In this document: positions 7,923 through 16,535 of the stretch, one piece after another
Numbering within the stretch: position 1 is the first letter of the stretch
Layout of the letters: the number at the start of each line of letters is the position of its first letter
NCBI GenBank assembly: GCA_001940925.1
Contig: MSGZ01000021.1
Location: 26,999 to 90,998 of the forward strand
Direction: 5' to 3'
DNA: 64,000 nucleotides
Source: Ruminococcus sp. Phil11
GTDB lineage: Bacteria; Bacillota; Clostridia; Oscillospirales; Ruminococcaceae
Program-made: the position numbers and the translations under genes
Notes under the pieces: generated by a model
What the model saw: the letters and a program-made list of their open reading frames with translations, nothing else
What the model was told of the DNA's origin: nothing
Database searches by the model: none

Positions 7923-9323
7923 ATGGCGAAGGCAAGAACACGGTATGAATGCACTGCCTGCGGTGCCGAATACCTGAAATGGAACGGGCAGTGCACGAAC
8001 TGCGGCGCGTGGAATACCATTGAAGAAGCACTGCCGGAGATCAAGCCGGCCGCAAGAACCGGCGGTTCCGGCAATGCAAGGCGCACCGCCGATCTTTCCG
8101 CGCAGATCCGCGAGCTGTCCGAGATCGGCACGAACGAGGACATCCGCTATGATACGGGGATCTCGGAGCTGAACCGCGTCCTCGGCGGCGGACTGGTCAA
8201 GGGCTCGGTCGTGCTGCTCGGCGGTGAACCGGGCATCGGAAAAAGTACGCTTTTGCTTCAGATCTGTCAGTATCTCGGCGAATCGCATTCGGTGCTGTAT
8301 GTCTCCGGCGAGGAATCCGCACGGCAGATCAAGCTGCGGGCGCAGCGGCTCGGCGTCGATACCGAAAGCCTTTATCTGCTGACTGTCAGCGATGCAGAGG
8401 CCGTCTGTGATACGATCATGGAGAGCGAGCCGGATGTCGTCATCATTGACTCGATCCAGACCATGCACATCTCCGGACTGAGCTCGGGGTCGGGTTCTGT
8501 CCCGCAGGTGCGCGAATGCACGACGCTGTTCATGCAGACCGCAAAGGCAAAGGAGATCCCGATCTTTCTGGTCGGGCATGTGACCAAGGAGGGCTCGATC
8601 GCGGGGCCGAAGGTCATGGAGCACATCGTCGATGCCGTGCTGATCTTCGAGGGCGACCGCTACCAGAGCATCCGTATTCTCCGGGCGGTCAAAAACCGCT
8701 TCGGCTCTACCAATGAGATCGGCGTTTTTGAGATGAAGGACACCGGCCTTGCGGAGGTCGATAATCCGTCGGCGATGCTGCTGGACGGCCGACCGCTCGG
8801 CGTATCGGGCACCTGCGTATGCTGCATGATGGAGGGCAGCCGCCCGATCCTCGCGGAGATCCAGGCACTGGCAGCAAAGAGCACGCTCTCTGCGCCGCGC
8901 CGCACCGCGACCGGCTTTGACTATAACCGCGTGTATATTCTGCTGGCGGTGCTCGAAAAGCGCATGGGACTGTTTTTCGGCGCGCTGGACGTTTATCTGA
9001 ATATCGTCGGCGGCTTCCGGCTTGACGAGCCCGCAGGCGATCTGGCCGTCGCGCTTGCGCTGTATTCCGCGCTTATGGACAAGCCGATCCCGGAGACGGT
9101 CATCGCATTCGGTGAGGTCGGCCTCGGCGGAGAGTTGCGCGCCGTTTCCAATGCGGCACAGCGCATCCAGGAGGCCGAACGCCTCGGCTTTACGCTCTGT
9201 ATTCTGCCGAAGCAGACGCTCCGCACGCTGCAGAAAGACCGCTTCACGATCCGGTTAGAGGGCGTATCCAATCTGCGGGAGGCGTTTGCGGTGCTGGAGA
9301 AGCAGTCCGGAAAGCAGGCATGA
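7923..9323 (+). CDS. radA: DNA repair protein RadA
   Basis: 466 aa RecA-like ATPase that helps process and branch-migrate recombination intermediates. Its domain order is standard: an N-terminal four-cysteine zinc finger (CTACGAEYLKWNGQCTNCG), a RecA core with Walker A GGEPGIGKSTLL and Walker B VVIIDSIQT, the RadA-specific KNRFGSTNE motif, and a C-terminal Lon-protease-like domain (DLAVALALYSAL...) without the catalytic serine. It follows a small membrane protein gene and precedes an unknown gene, all in one direction. Confidence 0.97.
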   Translation: MAKARTRYECTACGAEYLKWNGQCTNCGAWNTIEEALPEIKPAARTGGSGNARRTADLSAQIRELSEIGTNEDIRYDTGISELNRVLGGGLVKGSVVLLGGEPGIGKSTLLLQICQYLGESHSVLYVSGEESARQIKLRAQRLGVDTESLYLLTVSDAEAVCDTIMESEPDVVIIDSIQTMHISGLSSGSGSVPQVRECTTLFMQTAKAKEIPIFLVGHVTKEGSIAGPKVMEHIVDAVLIFEGDRYQSIRILRAVKNRFGSTNEIGVFEMKDTGLAEVDNPSAMLLDGRPLGVSGTCVCCMMEGSRPILAEIQALAAKSTLSAPRRTATGFDYNRVYILLAVLEKRMGLFFGALDVYLNIVGGFRLDEPAGDLAVALALYSALMDKPIPETVIAFGEVGLGGELRAVSNAAQRIQEAERLGFTLCILPKQTLRTLQKDRFTIRLEGVSNLREAFAVLEKQSGKQA

Positions 9324-9357
9324 CCGCAGCAATATTTTACATGACAGGAGAAACCGT

Positions 9358-9891
9358 ATGGCAGGCATTTTCAGCATCCGGCGGAACGATCCGCAGGAGG
9401 AACAGGTCAGTATATCGGATACCGGCACGAACGTCCTGCTGACGGTGCTGGTGCTTGCGGGCTCGGCACTTGCGGAGACCGACAGTCAGCGGCGGCTGAT
9501 CGTCTGGCTGGCGGAGCAGAAGCTCAACGAGGGCGTCTGCGCCGGGTTCAGCCTTTCGGATATGCCGTGGGACGCGGAAAGCTTTGAGGCCGACCGGCAG
9601 TTCATGGTGCGCACGGCGGATGCAGCCTCGCAGAAAACGGGCTGGCAGACGCTGAACTACTGGCCGAACGCAAAGGCACTGATGCCGATGCTCGGCTGGT
9701 TCCGCAAGGGCTTTGTCCGGCTGAAGGCCGCGGATATTGATCCGGCTAGGCTGACGCACTGGCTCAGCGAGCAGAACGAGGATGACCCCGTGCTGAACGG
9801 GTTCCCGCGCTGCAAAAAGCACAAGGCGTACTTAACGTGGAACGGATGCATTGCCTGCGGCGGGGAGCTCCCCCCGCGGGCTCCCCACTGA
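9358..9891 (+). CDS. Hypothetical protein with C-terminal cysteine cluster
   Basis: 177 aa from ATG at 9358 (GACAGGAG upstream), in the frame of the longer track ORF. The N-terminal half is predicted helical. The end carries CKKHKAYLTWNGCIACGG, with three cysteines and a histidine that could bind zinc, reminiscent of the RadA finger wording. No catalytic motif is visible and I do not recognise the family. It follows radA by 34 bases and is probably in its operon. Its stop codon lies inside a 21 bp tandem duplication. Confidence 0.6.
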   Translation: MAGIFSIRRNDPQEEQVSISDTGTNVLLTVLVLAGSALAETDSQRRLIVWLAEQKLNEGVCAGFSLSDMPWDAESFEADRQFMVRTADAASQKTGWQTLNYWPNAKALMPMLGWFRKGFVRLKAADIDPARLTHWLSEQNEDDPVLNGFPRCKKHKAYLTWNGCIACGGELPPRAPH

Positions 9892-9916
9892 TACACGCGG
9901 GCTCCCCGCTGATACA
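9875..9916 (+). repeat. 21-bp tandem duplication over a stop codon
   Basis: Two adjacent 21-base copies starting CGCGGGCTCCCC and ending CTGATACA, differing at one base (A/G). The first copy contains the TGA stop of the 9358 gene; the second lies just after it. Confidence 0.8.
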
Positions 9917-9924
9917 AAAAAAGC

Positions 9925-9953
9925 TTGACAAGGAGAAAAAAAGCTGATATAAT
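9925..9953 (+). promoter_or_regulatory. Sigma-A promoter for the PspA-like gene
   Basis: Perfect TTGACA and TATAAT hexamers with a 17-base spacer, about 70 bases upstream of the start codon at 10026. It indicates strong independent transcription of the PspA homologue. Confidence 0.85.
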
Positions 9954-10025
9954 ATATGATAACGGCGGCACGAAGCAAGTGCTGCGGTTCCGATCATTTC
10001 ATAATGAAACAGGAGGGTACATCAA

Positions 10026-10805
10026 ATGGGCATTTTCTCCAGACTGAGTGATATTCTGAAAGCGAACATCAACGATATGCTTGATAAGGCGGAGGATCCG
10101 GAAAAGCTTGTCAAACAGATCATCATTGACATGCAGAAGGAGCTGACCAAATCCACGCAGGCACTCGGCAAGGCGGTTGCCAGCGAGCGTATGGTCGAAA
10201 AGCAGTACCGTAATGCCTGTGCTGTATCTGCAAGCTGGGAATCCCGCGCCAAGGCTGCGCTGAAGGCCGGCGATGCGGAACTCGCAAAGAAGGCACTGGC
10301 CAGCAAGGTCAAGGCGGACGAGGATGTCGCCAACTACCGTGAAATGTATGAGACCATCTCCAATCAGACGGAAGCGATCCGTTCCCAGGTTGAGGTGCTC
10401 AAGTCCAAGATGCAGGAAGCAAAGTCCCGCGAGGCAATGCTGATCGCACGTTCTCAGATGGCAGATACCACGAAGGAGCTGGCACAGTCTCTGAGCGGCA
10501 TCGACACGAACAGCTCGTTCGACAAGCTCTCCAAGATGGAGGAGAAGATCACCCGCAAGGAAGCAGAGGCTGCTGCATTCAGCGAGATCCTCGGCAACGG
10601 CAAGCCCGAGGAGGTCGCGACCTTCGAGGAGCTCGAGCGCAATGCCAAGGTGGACAGCGAGCTGGAGCGTCTGATGGCAGAAATGGGCATGGCTCCGTCT
10701 GCCGGAGATACCGCTTCTGTCAATGATGAACTGGCTGCTGCGATCAGCGCACTGGAGGCGGATTCCGCTCCGGCAGAAATGCCGATGGAGGCTCCCGGTA
10801 TCTGA
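10026..10805 (+). CDS. PspA/IM30 family membrane-stress protein
   Basis: 259 aa ESCRT-III-superfamily protein that binds and stabilises the inner face of the membrane. It begins with the family's amphipathic helix (MGIFSRLSDILKANINDMLDKAEDPEKL) and continues as long coiled-coil helices of alternating charge (QIIIDMQKEL, then KALASKVKADEDVANYREMYE and SSFDKLSKMEEKITRKEAEAAA). The C-terminal 40 residues are an Ala/Glu-rich extension ending APGI, making it longer than the usual 220-230 aa. It has its own strong promoter and a terminator straight after, so it is monocistronic. No PspF/PspBC or Lia partners are nearby. Confidence 0.93.
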   Translation: MGIFSRLSDILKANINDMLDKAEDPEKLVKQIIIDMQKELTKSTQALGKAVASERMVEKQYRNACAVSASWESRAKAALKAGDAELAKKALASKVKADEDVANYREMYETISNQTEAIRSQVEVLKSKMQEAKSREAMLIARSQMADTTKELAQSLSGIDTNSSFDKLSKMEEKITRKEAEAAAFSEILGNGKPEEVATFEELERNAKVDSELERLMAEMGMAPSAGDTASVNDELAAAISALEADSAPAEMPMEAPGI

Positions 10806-10839
10806 GCGCGCCGCTTTGTACCATGATCTGAAACTTGCG

Positions 10840-10874
10840 GCACAGTCTCACGTTCCGTGAGGCTGTGCTTTTTT
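10840..10874 (+). terminator. Intrinsic terminator after the PspA-like gene
   Basis: A 12 bp stem, GCACAGTCTCAC paired with GTGAGGCTGTGC (one G-U), five-base loop, then six T. Confidence 0.9.
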
Positions 10875-10899
10875 CCAGCAGGAAAGAGAGGTTCTCTCC

Positions 10900-11973
10900 A
10901 TGTCAAATAAACGCAGGGTCCGCTGGGACCGTGTCGCGCTTGCGGTCATTGTTCTGGTCGCCCTGATCTTTTTGCTCGGCTCCTGTGTGTCAGGCTGCTC
11001 CAAGGATGATCCGGACGACGGCCTCACAACTGCGAACAGCGAGCCGGATACCGCACCGCAGGACGAACCGGCTGTGCCCGCAACAACGCCGCCGCCTGCA
11101 AATGCCGCGGATGCTTCCATGGTCAATGTGCCGATCGTCATTCACGATTCCGATTCACTCATTCAGCTTCCGGGCGGAGAAAGCTCCGCTTCGGATTCGA
11201 CGGAGACCGAAACGGTCCCGGCACTTCCGGCAGGCTACCAGATGGTGCCGGTCAAGCTGAGTGCCATGTATGCCGGAACGCTTGTGCTCGTCAATAAGGA
11301 TAATCCGAGCAAGCTTTCCGCAGAGGAGCTCGATCTGGAACAGGTCTACTACGCGGAGGATAAACCGGATACCTACGAAATTTCCTATCCGGGACATACT
11401 TCCCTGAACCGCACGGCACTTTCACAGTTCAACCGGCTGATGAAGTCGTACTACAGCGCAACGAGCAATCAGGAGATCATGTTCAATTACGGCTATCTGG
11501 ATACCGGCAAGGAAAAGAGCAATCCGGATTCCCCGAGTGCTTACGATATCCAGCTGCATATCAAGCGCAATGACGGCGGTTATGAGTACATCTCCAATAT
11601 TGCACCGTATTCGTGGCTGTTTGAGCATATGGCGAGCTACGGCTTCGTGCTCCGTTATCCGCAGGATAAATCGGAGATCACCGGCGAGCGCGGCGGCTAT
11701 ACCGCGATCCGTTATGTCGGCACGCCCCATGCATCCTATATGGCCGAGGAAAACCTCTGTCTGGAGGAATATCTCGACCGGCTCAAGACCAGACACCGCT
11801 TCGGCGGCCCTGTTCTGGAATATGTCACAAACAAAACGAAATATCATATCTATTATGTTCCGGTGGACAGCACCTCGACCGGCGATCCGGAAATTCCGGT
11901 TCCGTCCAGCGGACAGTATGAAATTTCCGGCAACAATTCCGACGGCTTTATCGTGACCGCGATCGTCGGGTAA
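10900..11973 (+). CDS. Secreted VanY-like (peptidase M15) protein lacking catalytic residues
   Basis: 357 aa. The N-terminus is a basic stretch plus one hydrophobic helix ending LLGSCVSGC, so it is either a lipoprotein or membrane-anchored. A low-complexity Pro/Thr/Ala linker follows (TAPQDEPAVPATTPPPA). The C-terminal 180 residues have the layout of D-Ala-D-Ala carboxypeptidases of the VanY type: HTSLNRTALSQFNRLMKSYY, a WLFEHMASYGFVLRYP block and RYVGTPHASYM. However, the zinc and catalytic positions are not conserved: the usual SxHxxGxAxD region reads SPSAYDIQLHI and the usual ExWH reads YTAIR. It is probably a peptidoglycan-binding pseudoenzyme; activity is not expected. Confidence 0.75.
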   Translation: MSNKRRVRWDRVALAVIVLVALIFLLGSCVSGCSKDDPDDGLTTANSEPDTAPQDEPAVPATTPPPANAADASMVNVPIVIHDSDSLIQLPGGESSASDSTETETVPALPAGYQMVPVKLSAMYAGTLVLVNKDNPSKLSAEELDLEQVYYAEDKPDTYEISYPGHTSLNRTALSQFNRLMKSYYSATSNQEIMFNYGYLDTGKEKSNPDSPSAYDIQLHIKRNDGGYEYISNIAPYSWLFEHMASYGFVLRYPQDKSEITGERGGYTAIRYVGTPHASYMAEENLCLEEYLDRLKTRHRFGGPVLEYVTNKTKYHIYYVPVDSTSTGDPEIPVPSSGQYEISGNNSDGFIVTAIVG

Positions 11974-11984
11974 TATTGACAACA

Positions 11985-12042
11985 GGAGTGCGCAGTGTGC
12001 TCTTTCAGAATGCAGCCTGCATCCTGAAAGACTGCGCACTCC
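11985..12042 (+). terminator. Long hairpin (probable terminator)
   Basis: A perfect 12 bp outer stem, GGAGTGCGCAGT with ACTGCGCACTCC, enclosing an inner CTTTCAG/CTGAAAG stem. Only a weak T-rich tail follows (CGTTTCCGTTC), so termination efficiency is uncertain. Confidence 0.7.
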
Positions 12043-12073
12043 GTTTCCGTTCTCATGAGGGGAGGCGAACAGA

Positions 12074-12670
12074 ATGACAGAGAAGAATCCGAAGCAGGCG
12101 GGACTGCTTTCCCGCGCCGCGGAATGGCTGCGCAGACAGCTCCCGGGCAGGAGAGAGGCCTCCGTGGTGATCCTGCCGAAGCGGGCTTCCTGCTTTCACG
12201 GCGCACTCGCGATCTCGCTGCCGTCGGATTTCCATGCGGACAGCCGGGAGAAGGATCAGCTGCTGTTTACCGGGCAGAAATCCGGGCTGCAGATGTCCGT
12301 GATGCGGATGCCGTTCAGCAGACCGCTCCGCGAGGTCACGGCAGCCGACCTGCAGATTTCGTTCCGGAAGCTGCTGCTGCCATCCCTGACGCCGAAGCTC
12401 GAATACGGCTATCTGCGGCATTCCCCGACGCTGACCGCTGTCTGGGTGCATCCGGCCAAACGGAAAAAGCTCCGGCGCGGCAATGTGGACGTCACGCTGG
12501 AGCAGGGCGAAGAAAAAACCGTCCTGCACCTGATCCAGGTGCGAAAGACGGTGTTTCTCCTGTTATTCCGGCATGTGACCGCCGCACAGGAGGCAACGGT
12601 CAATGCCATGATCTATTCCGTTTCGGCGGATCCCGGAAAGACCGCAGACCCCGGAAAGCCGGAGCCTTAA
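12074..12670 (+). CDS. Hypothetical protein
   Basis: 198 aa, started by ATG after GGGGAGGCGAACAGA. The protein is basic at the N-terminus (RAAEWLRRQLPGRREAS), then a mixed alpha/beta core of about 140 residues without recognisable motifs (LEYGYLRHSPTLTAVWVHPAKRKK), and it ends in a short duplicated DPGKTADPGKPEP tail. No signal peptide or membrane segment is evident. It converges on the dCMP deaminase gene, and the two stop codons overlap by four bases. I do not recognise the family. Confidence 0.6.
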   Translation: MTEKNPKQAGLLSRAAEWLRRQLPGRREASVVILPKRASCFHGALAISLPSDFHADSREKDQLLFTGQKSGLQMSVMRMPFSRPLREVTAADLQISFRKLLLPSLTPKLEYGYLRHSPTLTAVWVHPAKRKKLRRGNVDVTLEQGEEKTVLHLIQVRKTVFLLLFRHVTAAQEATVNAMIYSVSADPGKTADPGKPEP

Positions 12671-13161
12671 TAGCCCTTTGTGATATCCTCAGAAAGGGAA
12701 TCGTCCTGCTCGATCCAGTCCTCTGTCCGGATCGTGAAGTGACGGTTCTCATCCTGCCGGATGATGACCTGTTCGATGCCGGCATTGAGGATCAGACGCT
12801 TGCACATGGAACATGGCTCCACGGCACCGTCCAGCTTGTCGGTCTTGGCATCGTGACAGGCAAGGTACAGTGTTGCACCGAGCAGGTCTGCGCGGCTGGC
12901 ACTGATGATCGCATTGGCCTCTGCGTGGACGCTCCGGCACAGCTCATACCGCTGGCCGCGCGGGACGCCCATGCGCTCGCGGTAGCAGAAATCGAGATCG
13001 CTGCAGTTCTGACGGCCGCGCGGGGCACCGTTATAGCCGGTCGAGATGATCTCGTCGTTCTTGACGACGATCGCGCCGAATTTCCGCCGCAGACATGTGC
13101 TGCGTTCGGAGACCGCTTCGGCGATATCCAGATAGTAATTGGTCTTGTCTCTGCGTTCCAT
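12667..13161 (-). CDS. dCMP/cytidine-type deaminase (ComEB-like)
   Basis: 164 aa zinc-dependent deaminase starting MERRDKTNYYLDIAEAVSERSTC. It has both hallmark motifs: HAEANAI (catalytic Glu and first zinc ligand) and PCSMCKRLI (two cysteine zinc ligands), with the dCMP-deaminase-like insert RGRQNCSDLDFC and GYNGAPRG between strand and helix. It is expected to convert dCMP to dUMP for thymidylate synthesis. The ORF-track start is 92 codons too long; the true start has AAAAAAGGAGTGCTCCCC upstream. It is transcribed against its neighbours. Confidence 0.9.
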   Translation of the reverse strand: MERRDKTNYYLDIAEAVSERSTCLRRKFGAIVVKNDEIISTGYNGAPRGRQNCSDLDFCYRERMGVPRGQRYELCRSVHAEANAIISASRADLLGATLYLACHDAKTDKLDGAVEPCSMCKRLILNAGIEQVIIRQDENRHFTIRTEDWIEQDDSLSEDITKGY

Positions 13162-13276
13162 GGGGAGCACTCCTTTTTTCGTATGATCTGCGGCGCGGAC
13201 TCCGCACCGGAATGACAACCTCATTATAACAGATATCAAAAGAAAAAGCAAGAGACAATTCAGACAGGAGACTGTT

Positions 13277-13717
13277 ATGCTGAAAATCACCATTGACCAG
13301 ATGTACGGGTATCTGGCCGATTTTTTTGAATCCTGTACATGGAGCACAGGCGCACTGACAGAGGCCGGCAACAGCCTGATCGAACGGATTGCATTTGAGC
13401 AGCGGCCTGAAACGGTAAGCGTGGTCAGAAAAAACAAAACCTATGACAGCGGCAGGGTCGTGGAGGCACTGCTTGATGTGCTCAATACGCTTGTGAACAG
13501 TCACAATGTTGCACACTGTCTGAACTTTGCGCCGCTGCTTCCGCTGATTCCGGATTTTGATCAGGAGAAAACGGATTATATTCTGTATATTCTCGCCTGT
13601 ACCGGCGACCCGCAATACGAGGCACTGATCCGAAGAGAGACAGCAAGATTTCCGGAGCTGAATCCGGAAGAATATCTTTCCGAGCTGCGCGGGCGTGCCG
13701 GCGGCAGACAGGACTGA
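13277..13717 (+). CDS. Hypothetical protein
   Basis: 146 aa with start MLKITIDQMYGYLADFFESCTW and CAGACAGGAGA upstream. It is predicted mostly helical and soluble, with no recognisable motif. The C-terminal part reads PDFDQEKTDYILYILACTGDPQYEALIRR, suggesting a helical repeat-like fold. It is followed 15 bases later by rsmA and likely shares its transcript. The function is unknown. Confidence 0.6.
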   Translation: MLKITIDQMYGYLADFFESCTWSTGALTEAGNSLIERIAFEQRPETVSVVRKNKTYDSGRVVEALLDVLNTLVNSHNVAHCLNFAPLLPLIPDFDQEKTDYILYILACTGDPQYEALIRRETARFPELNPEEYLSELRGRAGGRQD

Positions 13718-13732
13718 AAGGAGCTGGGCATT

Positions 13733-14587
13733 TTGCAGGAACTGACCGATATGCAGTATATCCGGACGCTGGCAAAGCGTCACAATTTTTCGTTTTCCAA
13801 GGGGCTCGGACAGAACTTCCTGATTGACCCTGAGGTCTGTCCCGCGATCGCCGAATACGGCATTCCGTCAAAAGAATGCGGCGTGCTGGAGATCGGCACG
13901 GGCTTCGGCGTGCTGACGCAGCAGCTCGCGATGCGCTCGGAGCAGGTCGTCGCGGTCGAGCTTGACCGGCGGCTCCAGCCTGTCCTTGCCGAAACCCTCG
14001 CTGAATTCGAGAATATCTCCGTCGTCTGGCAGGATATCATGAAGGTCGATCCGGCGGAATTTCTGAAGGAGCATTTCGGGGCGCGGGAGGTCGCGGTCTG
14101 CGCGAATCTGCCGTATTATATCACCTCGCCGATTCTGATGCATCTGCTGGAATCCGGCGCGAAATTCCGCAGCATCACCGTCATGGTGCAGAAGGAAGCC
14201 GCAGAGCGTCTCTGCGCGGAGATCGGCAGCAGACAGGCCGGTGCGGTCACGGCGGCGGTGCGTCTCCGCGGCGATGCGGAGCAGCTGTTCGGCGTCCCGC
14301 GGGATGCGTTCTATCCCGCGCCGAAGGTCGATTCCGCAGTCATCCGCATCACGCCCTACGACACGCCCCTCTGTACGCCGGAGCAGCTGCATCAGGTGCT
14401 GAAGATCGTGAAGGCCGGCTTTGCGCAGCGCAGAAAGACCGCGGCCAATGCGCTGGCATCCGGGCTGGGGCTTTCCAGAGAACAGGTGACGGACGCGCTC
14501 GCTGAATGCGGACAGGATGCGAATGTCCGCTTTGAGCAGCTGGATCAGGAAACGCTGCTCCGGCTCGCGAATGCGCTGAAACAATAA
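13733..14587 (+). CDS. rsmA: 16S rRNA dimethyladenosine transferase RsmA (KsgA)
   Basis: 284 aa SAM-dependent methyltransferase that dimethylates two adjacent adenosines (A1518/A1519, E. coli numbering) in 16S rRNA helix 45 late in 30S assembly. Visible motifs: KGLGQNFLIDPEV, the SAM loop VLEIGTGFGVLTQQL, the acidic VAVELDRRL, and the catalytic NLPYYITSPILMHLL (NLPY motif). The C-terminal helical domain ends with RLANALKQ. The track start is a TTG (GAAAGGAG about 10 bases upstream); an ATG six codons later (MQYIRTLAKRHNF) is a possible alternative. Confidence 0.95.
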   Translation: MQELTDMQYIRTLAKRHNFSFSKGLGQNFLIDPEVCPAIAEYGIPSKECGVLEIGTGFGVLTQQLAMRSEQVVAVELDRRLQPVLAETLAEFENISVVWQDIMKVDPAEFLKEHFGAREVAVCANLPYYITSPILMHLLESGAKFRSITVMVQKEAAERLCAEIGSRQAGAVTAAVRLRGDAEQLFGVPRDAFYPAPKVDSAVIRITPYDTPLCTPEQLHQVLKIVKAGFAQRRKTAANALASGLGLSREQVTDALAECGQDANVRFEQLDQETLLRLANALKQ

Positions 14588-14728
14588 CGCACACCGTTCA
14601 GATGCCTGCCGGTAGGCGGATTTTCGGCCGCAGTACCCGCAGAAAGTCAAAAACAGCCGCGGATTCCGCCGCGAAATGGTCAGAATCTCCAAAATATGCG
14701 GAATCCCTGCCGTTACGCGAAAAAATGC

Positions 14729-14757
14729 TTGACAAAACTGCCGTTTTGTGGTATGAT
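14729..14757 (+). promoter_or_regulatory. Sigma-A promoter for rpmG-secE-nusG
   Basis: TTGACA and TATGAT with a 17-base spacer, followed by a leader of about 165 bases before rpmG. Confidence 0.8.
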
Positions 14758-14860
14758 TATTTTACCTCTTTGCGGAGGTGCTTTTGTTGTGCCCGCATTC
14801 CGGCGGATGCTATCGTGCTTCGGCATCCCGCGGATGCCCCGGAAAGAGGGAGGCAAACTT

Positions 14861-14900
14861 TCTTCCGCAGCCTTGCCCTGCGGCGCGGCAAGCGGAAAAT
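14861..14900 (+). other. Leader hairpin upstream of rpmG
   Basis: TTCCGC and CTTGCC pair with GGCAAG and GCGGAA across a GC-rich loop, immediately before the rpmG ribosome binding site. It may influence translation or attenuation of the ribosomal-protein/secE/nusG transcript; no known leader family was recognised. Confidence 0.45.
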
Positions 14901-14921
14901 TTCATACAGGAGGTGCCGACC

Positions 14922-15071
14922 ATGCGTGTCAAGATCACACTTGCTTGCACAGAGTGCAAAAACAGAAACTATGTTTCCAAGAAGAACAAGAAGAATGACC
15001 CCGACAGAATCGAAATGATGAAGCACTGCAGACACTGCAACAAGCATACGCTGCATAAGGAAACCAAGTAA
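14922..15071 (+). CDS. rpmG: 50S ribosomal protein L33
   Basis: 49 aa, [36 protein letters not shown] and so on. It has both CxxC pairs (CTEC and CRHC), so it is the zinc-binding form of L33. ACAGGAGGTGCCGACC precedes the ATG. The gene is too short to appear with its own start in the ORF track. The order rpmG-secE-nusG-rplK-rplA is the usual Firmicute arrangement. Confidence 0.96.
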   Translation: MRVKITLACTECKNRNYVSKKNKKNDPDRIEMMKHCRHCNKHTLHKETK

Positions 15072-15128
15072 GAATCCCGACCGTCGTTCCGCAGCGTCCT
15101 GCTGACAGGAACAGAAAGGAACAAACCT

Positions 15129-15392
15129 ATGGCGAAGGACAAGGAGGTCGCTGCCGCCGAAAAGGAAAAGAAGGCAGCGAAGAACAAGGAATCGTCCAAG
15201 AGCGGCGGGATTTCCAAGTGGTTCAAGGATCTCAAGCTTGAGCTGAAAAAGGTCGTCTGGCCGGACAAGAAAACGGTGGTCAACAACAGCATCGTCGTTT
15301 TCGCAGCAATGCTCGCATTCGCCGCTTATACCTTCCTGCTGGACAAGGGCTTCCTTTGGCTCTTCCAGTTCGCGATCAGCGGCAAAAAGTAA
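15129..15392 (+). CDS. secE: Preprotein translocase subunit SecE
   Basis: 87 aa SecE of the short Gram-positive form with a single C-terminal transmembrane helix (VVFAAMLAFAAYTFLLDKGFLWLF). The amphipathic cytoplasmic helix before it holds the conserved KWFKDLKLELKKVVWPDKKTV. The first 35 residues are a charged Lys/Glu/Ala extension. It clamps SecY in the SecYEG channel. GAACAGAAAGGAACAAACCT precedes the start. Confidence 0.95.
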   Translation: MAKDKEVAAAEKEKKAAKNKESSKSGGISKWFKDLKLELKKVVWPDKKTVVNNSIVVFAAMLAFAAYTFLLDKGFLWLFQFAISGKK

Positions 15393-15450
15393 GATGATGC
15401 AGGGCTGCACACAGGCAGTGCGCAATATTGAGTGAAGGCAGGGAATTGTG

Positions 15451-15990
15451 ATGAATGAGAATAATACCCAGAAACCAGAGTGGTATGTGATTCATACCTA
15501 TTCCGGCTACGAAAACAAGGTTGCGCAGAGCATTGTCAAAAAGGCCGAGAATCAGCAGCTCACCGACAAGATCCTTGAGGTACAGATCCCGACTGAGCAG
15601 GTGCGCGAGATCACGGATGGCAAGGAGAAGGAGATCACCAGAAAGATCTTCCCCGGCTACGTGCTCGTGCGGATGATTCACAATGACGAGGTCGCTTATC
15701 TGATCCGCTCAATCCGCGGTGTCACAGGCTTCCTCGGAGCAGAGCCCAATCACCCGATCCCGCTGACACCCAACGAGATCGCTGCAATGGGCGTCGATCT
15801 CGGCGAGACCGTCGAGATCAATCTCAGCGTCGGTGATCCCGTCCGGATCGTCGGCACTGCGATGGACGGCTTTACCGGTGTTGTCCAGAGCATCGACATC
15901 GAAGCAGGCACCTGCATGGTGCTCGTCTCCATGTTCGGTCAGGAAACACCGACCCAGTTCGCGCTCACCGATGTGGCGCGCGATAACTGA
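15451..15990 (+). CDS. nusG: Transcription termination/antitermination protein NusG
   Basis: 179 aa. The NGN domain reads EWYVIHTYSGYENKVAQSIVKKAE and IFPGYVLVRMIHNDE, with the conserved RGVTGFLG segment. A linker and a C-terminal KOW domain (GDPVRIVGTAMDGFTGVVQSIDIEAGTCMVLVSMFGQETP) follow. NusG binds RNA polymerase and couples it to Rho or the ribosome. The ATG at 15451 directly follows a GTG that the track uses; either could serve. Confidence 0.96.
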   Translation: MNENNTQKPEWYVIHTYSGYENKVAQSIVKKAENQQLTDKILEVQIPTEQVREITDGKEKEITRKIFPGYVLVRMIHNDEVAYLIRSIRGVTGFLGAEPNHPIPLTPNEIAAMGVDLGETVEINLSVGDPVRIVGTAMDGFTGVVQSIDIEAGTCMVLVSMFGQETPTQFALTDVARDN

Positions 15991-16028
15991 GAACGCCGTC
16001 AGCATTTGCAGACAGCGGAAACCGCTGT

Positions 16029-16074
16029 CGTGGGAGAGATAGCCTGAAATACGGTTATCCCGCCATACACCACA
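16029..16074 (+). promoter_or_regulatory. Putative L1-binding leader before rplK
   Basis: CGTGGGAG ... CACCACA pairing in the rplK leader resembles the L1 site on 23S rRNA that L1 mimics in autoregulated mRNAs. A GACAGCGG/CCGCTGTC hairpin lies just upstream. Motif-level call only. Confidence 0.5.
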
Positions 16075-16095
16075 TTATTTGGAGGTAAAATTACC

Positions 16096-16521
16096 ATGGC
16101 ACAGAAAGTAGTTGGCTTTATTAAGCTTCAGATCGCCGCAGGCAAGGCAACTCCTGCTCCGCCTGTCGGTCCGGCGCTCGGTCAGCACGGCGTGAACATC
16201 ATGGGCTTCTGCAAGGAGTTCAATGAGCGCACCAAGAACGATGCCGGCATGATCATTCCGGTCATCATCACCGTTTATGCAGACCGTTCCTTCACCTTTA
16301 TCACGAAGACTCCGCCCGCAGCTGTTCTGATTAAGAAGGCTTGCGGTATCGAGAAGGCTTCCGGCGTTCCGAACAAGAACAAGGTCGCAACCATCACCAA
16401 GGAGCAGATCCAGAAGATCGCTGAGACCAAGATGCCTGACCTGAATGCAGCTTCCCTTGAGGCAGCTATGAGCATGATCGCAGGTACTGCCCGCTCCATG
16501 GGCGTTGTCGTCGCCGACTGA
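16096..16521 (+). CDS. rplK: 50S ribosomal protein L11
   Basis: 141 aa L11 ([43 protein letters not shown]...), the normal length. The N-terminal domain with the proline-rich APPVGPALG binds factors such as Rel at the GTPase-associated centre; the C-terminal domain ([20 protein letters not shown]...) binds 23S rRNA. TTTGGAGGTAAAATTACC precedes the start. It is paired with rplA downstream. Confidence 0.98.
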   Translation: MAQKVVGFIKLQIAAGKATPAPPVGPALGQHGVNIMGFCKEFNERTKNDAGMIIPVIITVYADRSFTFITKTPPAAVLIKKACGIEKASGVPNKNKVATITKEQIQKIAETKMPDLNAASLEAAMSMIAGTARSMGVVVAD

Positions 16522-16535
16522 GTCCGGTACTCCCC

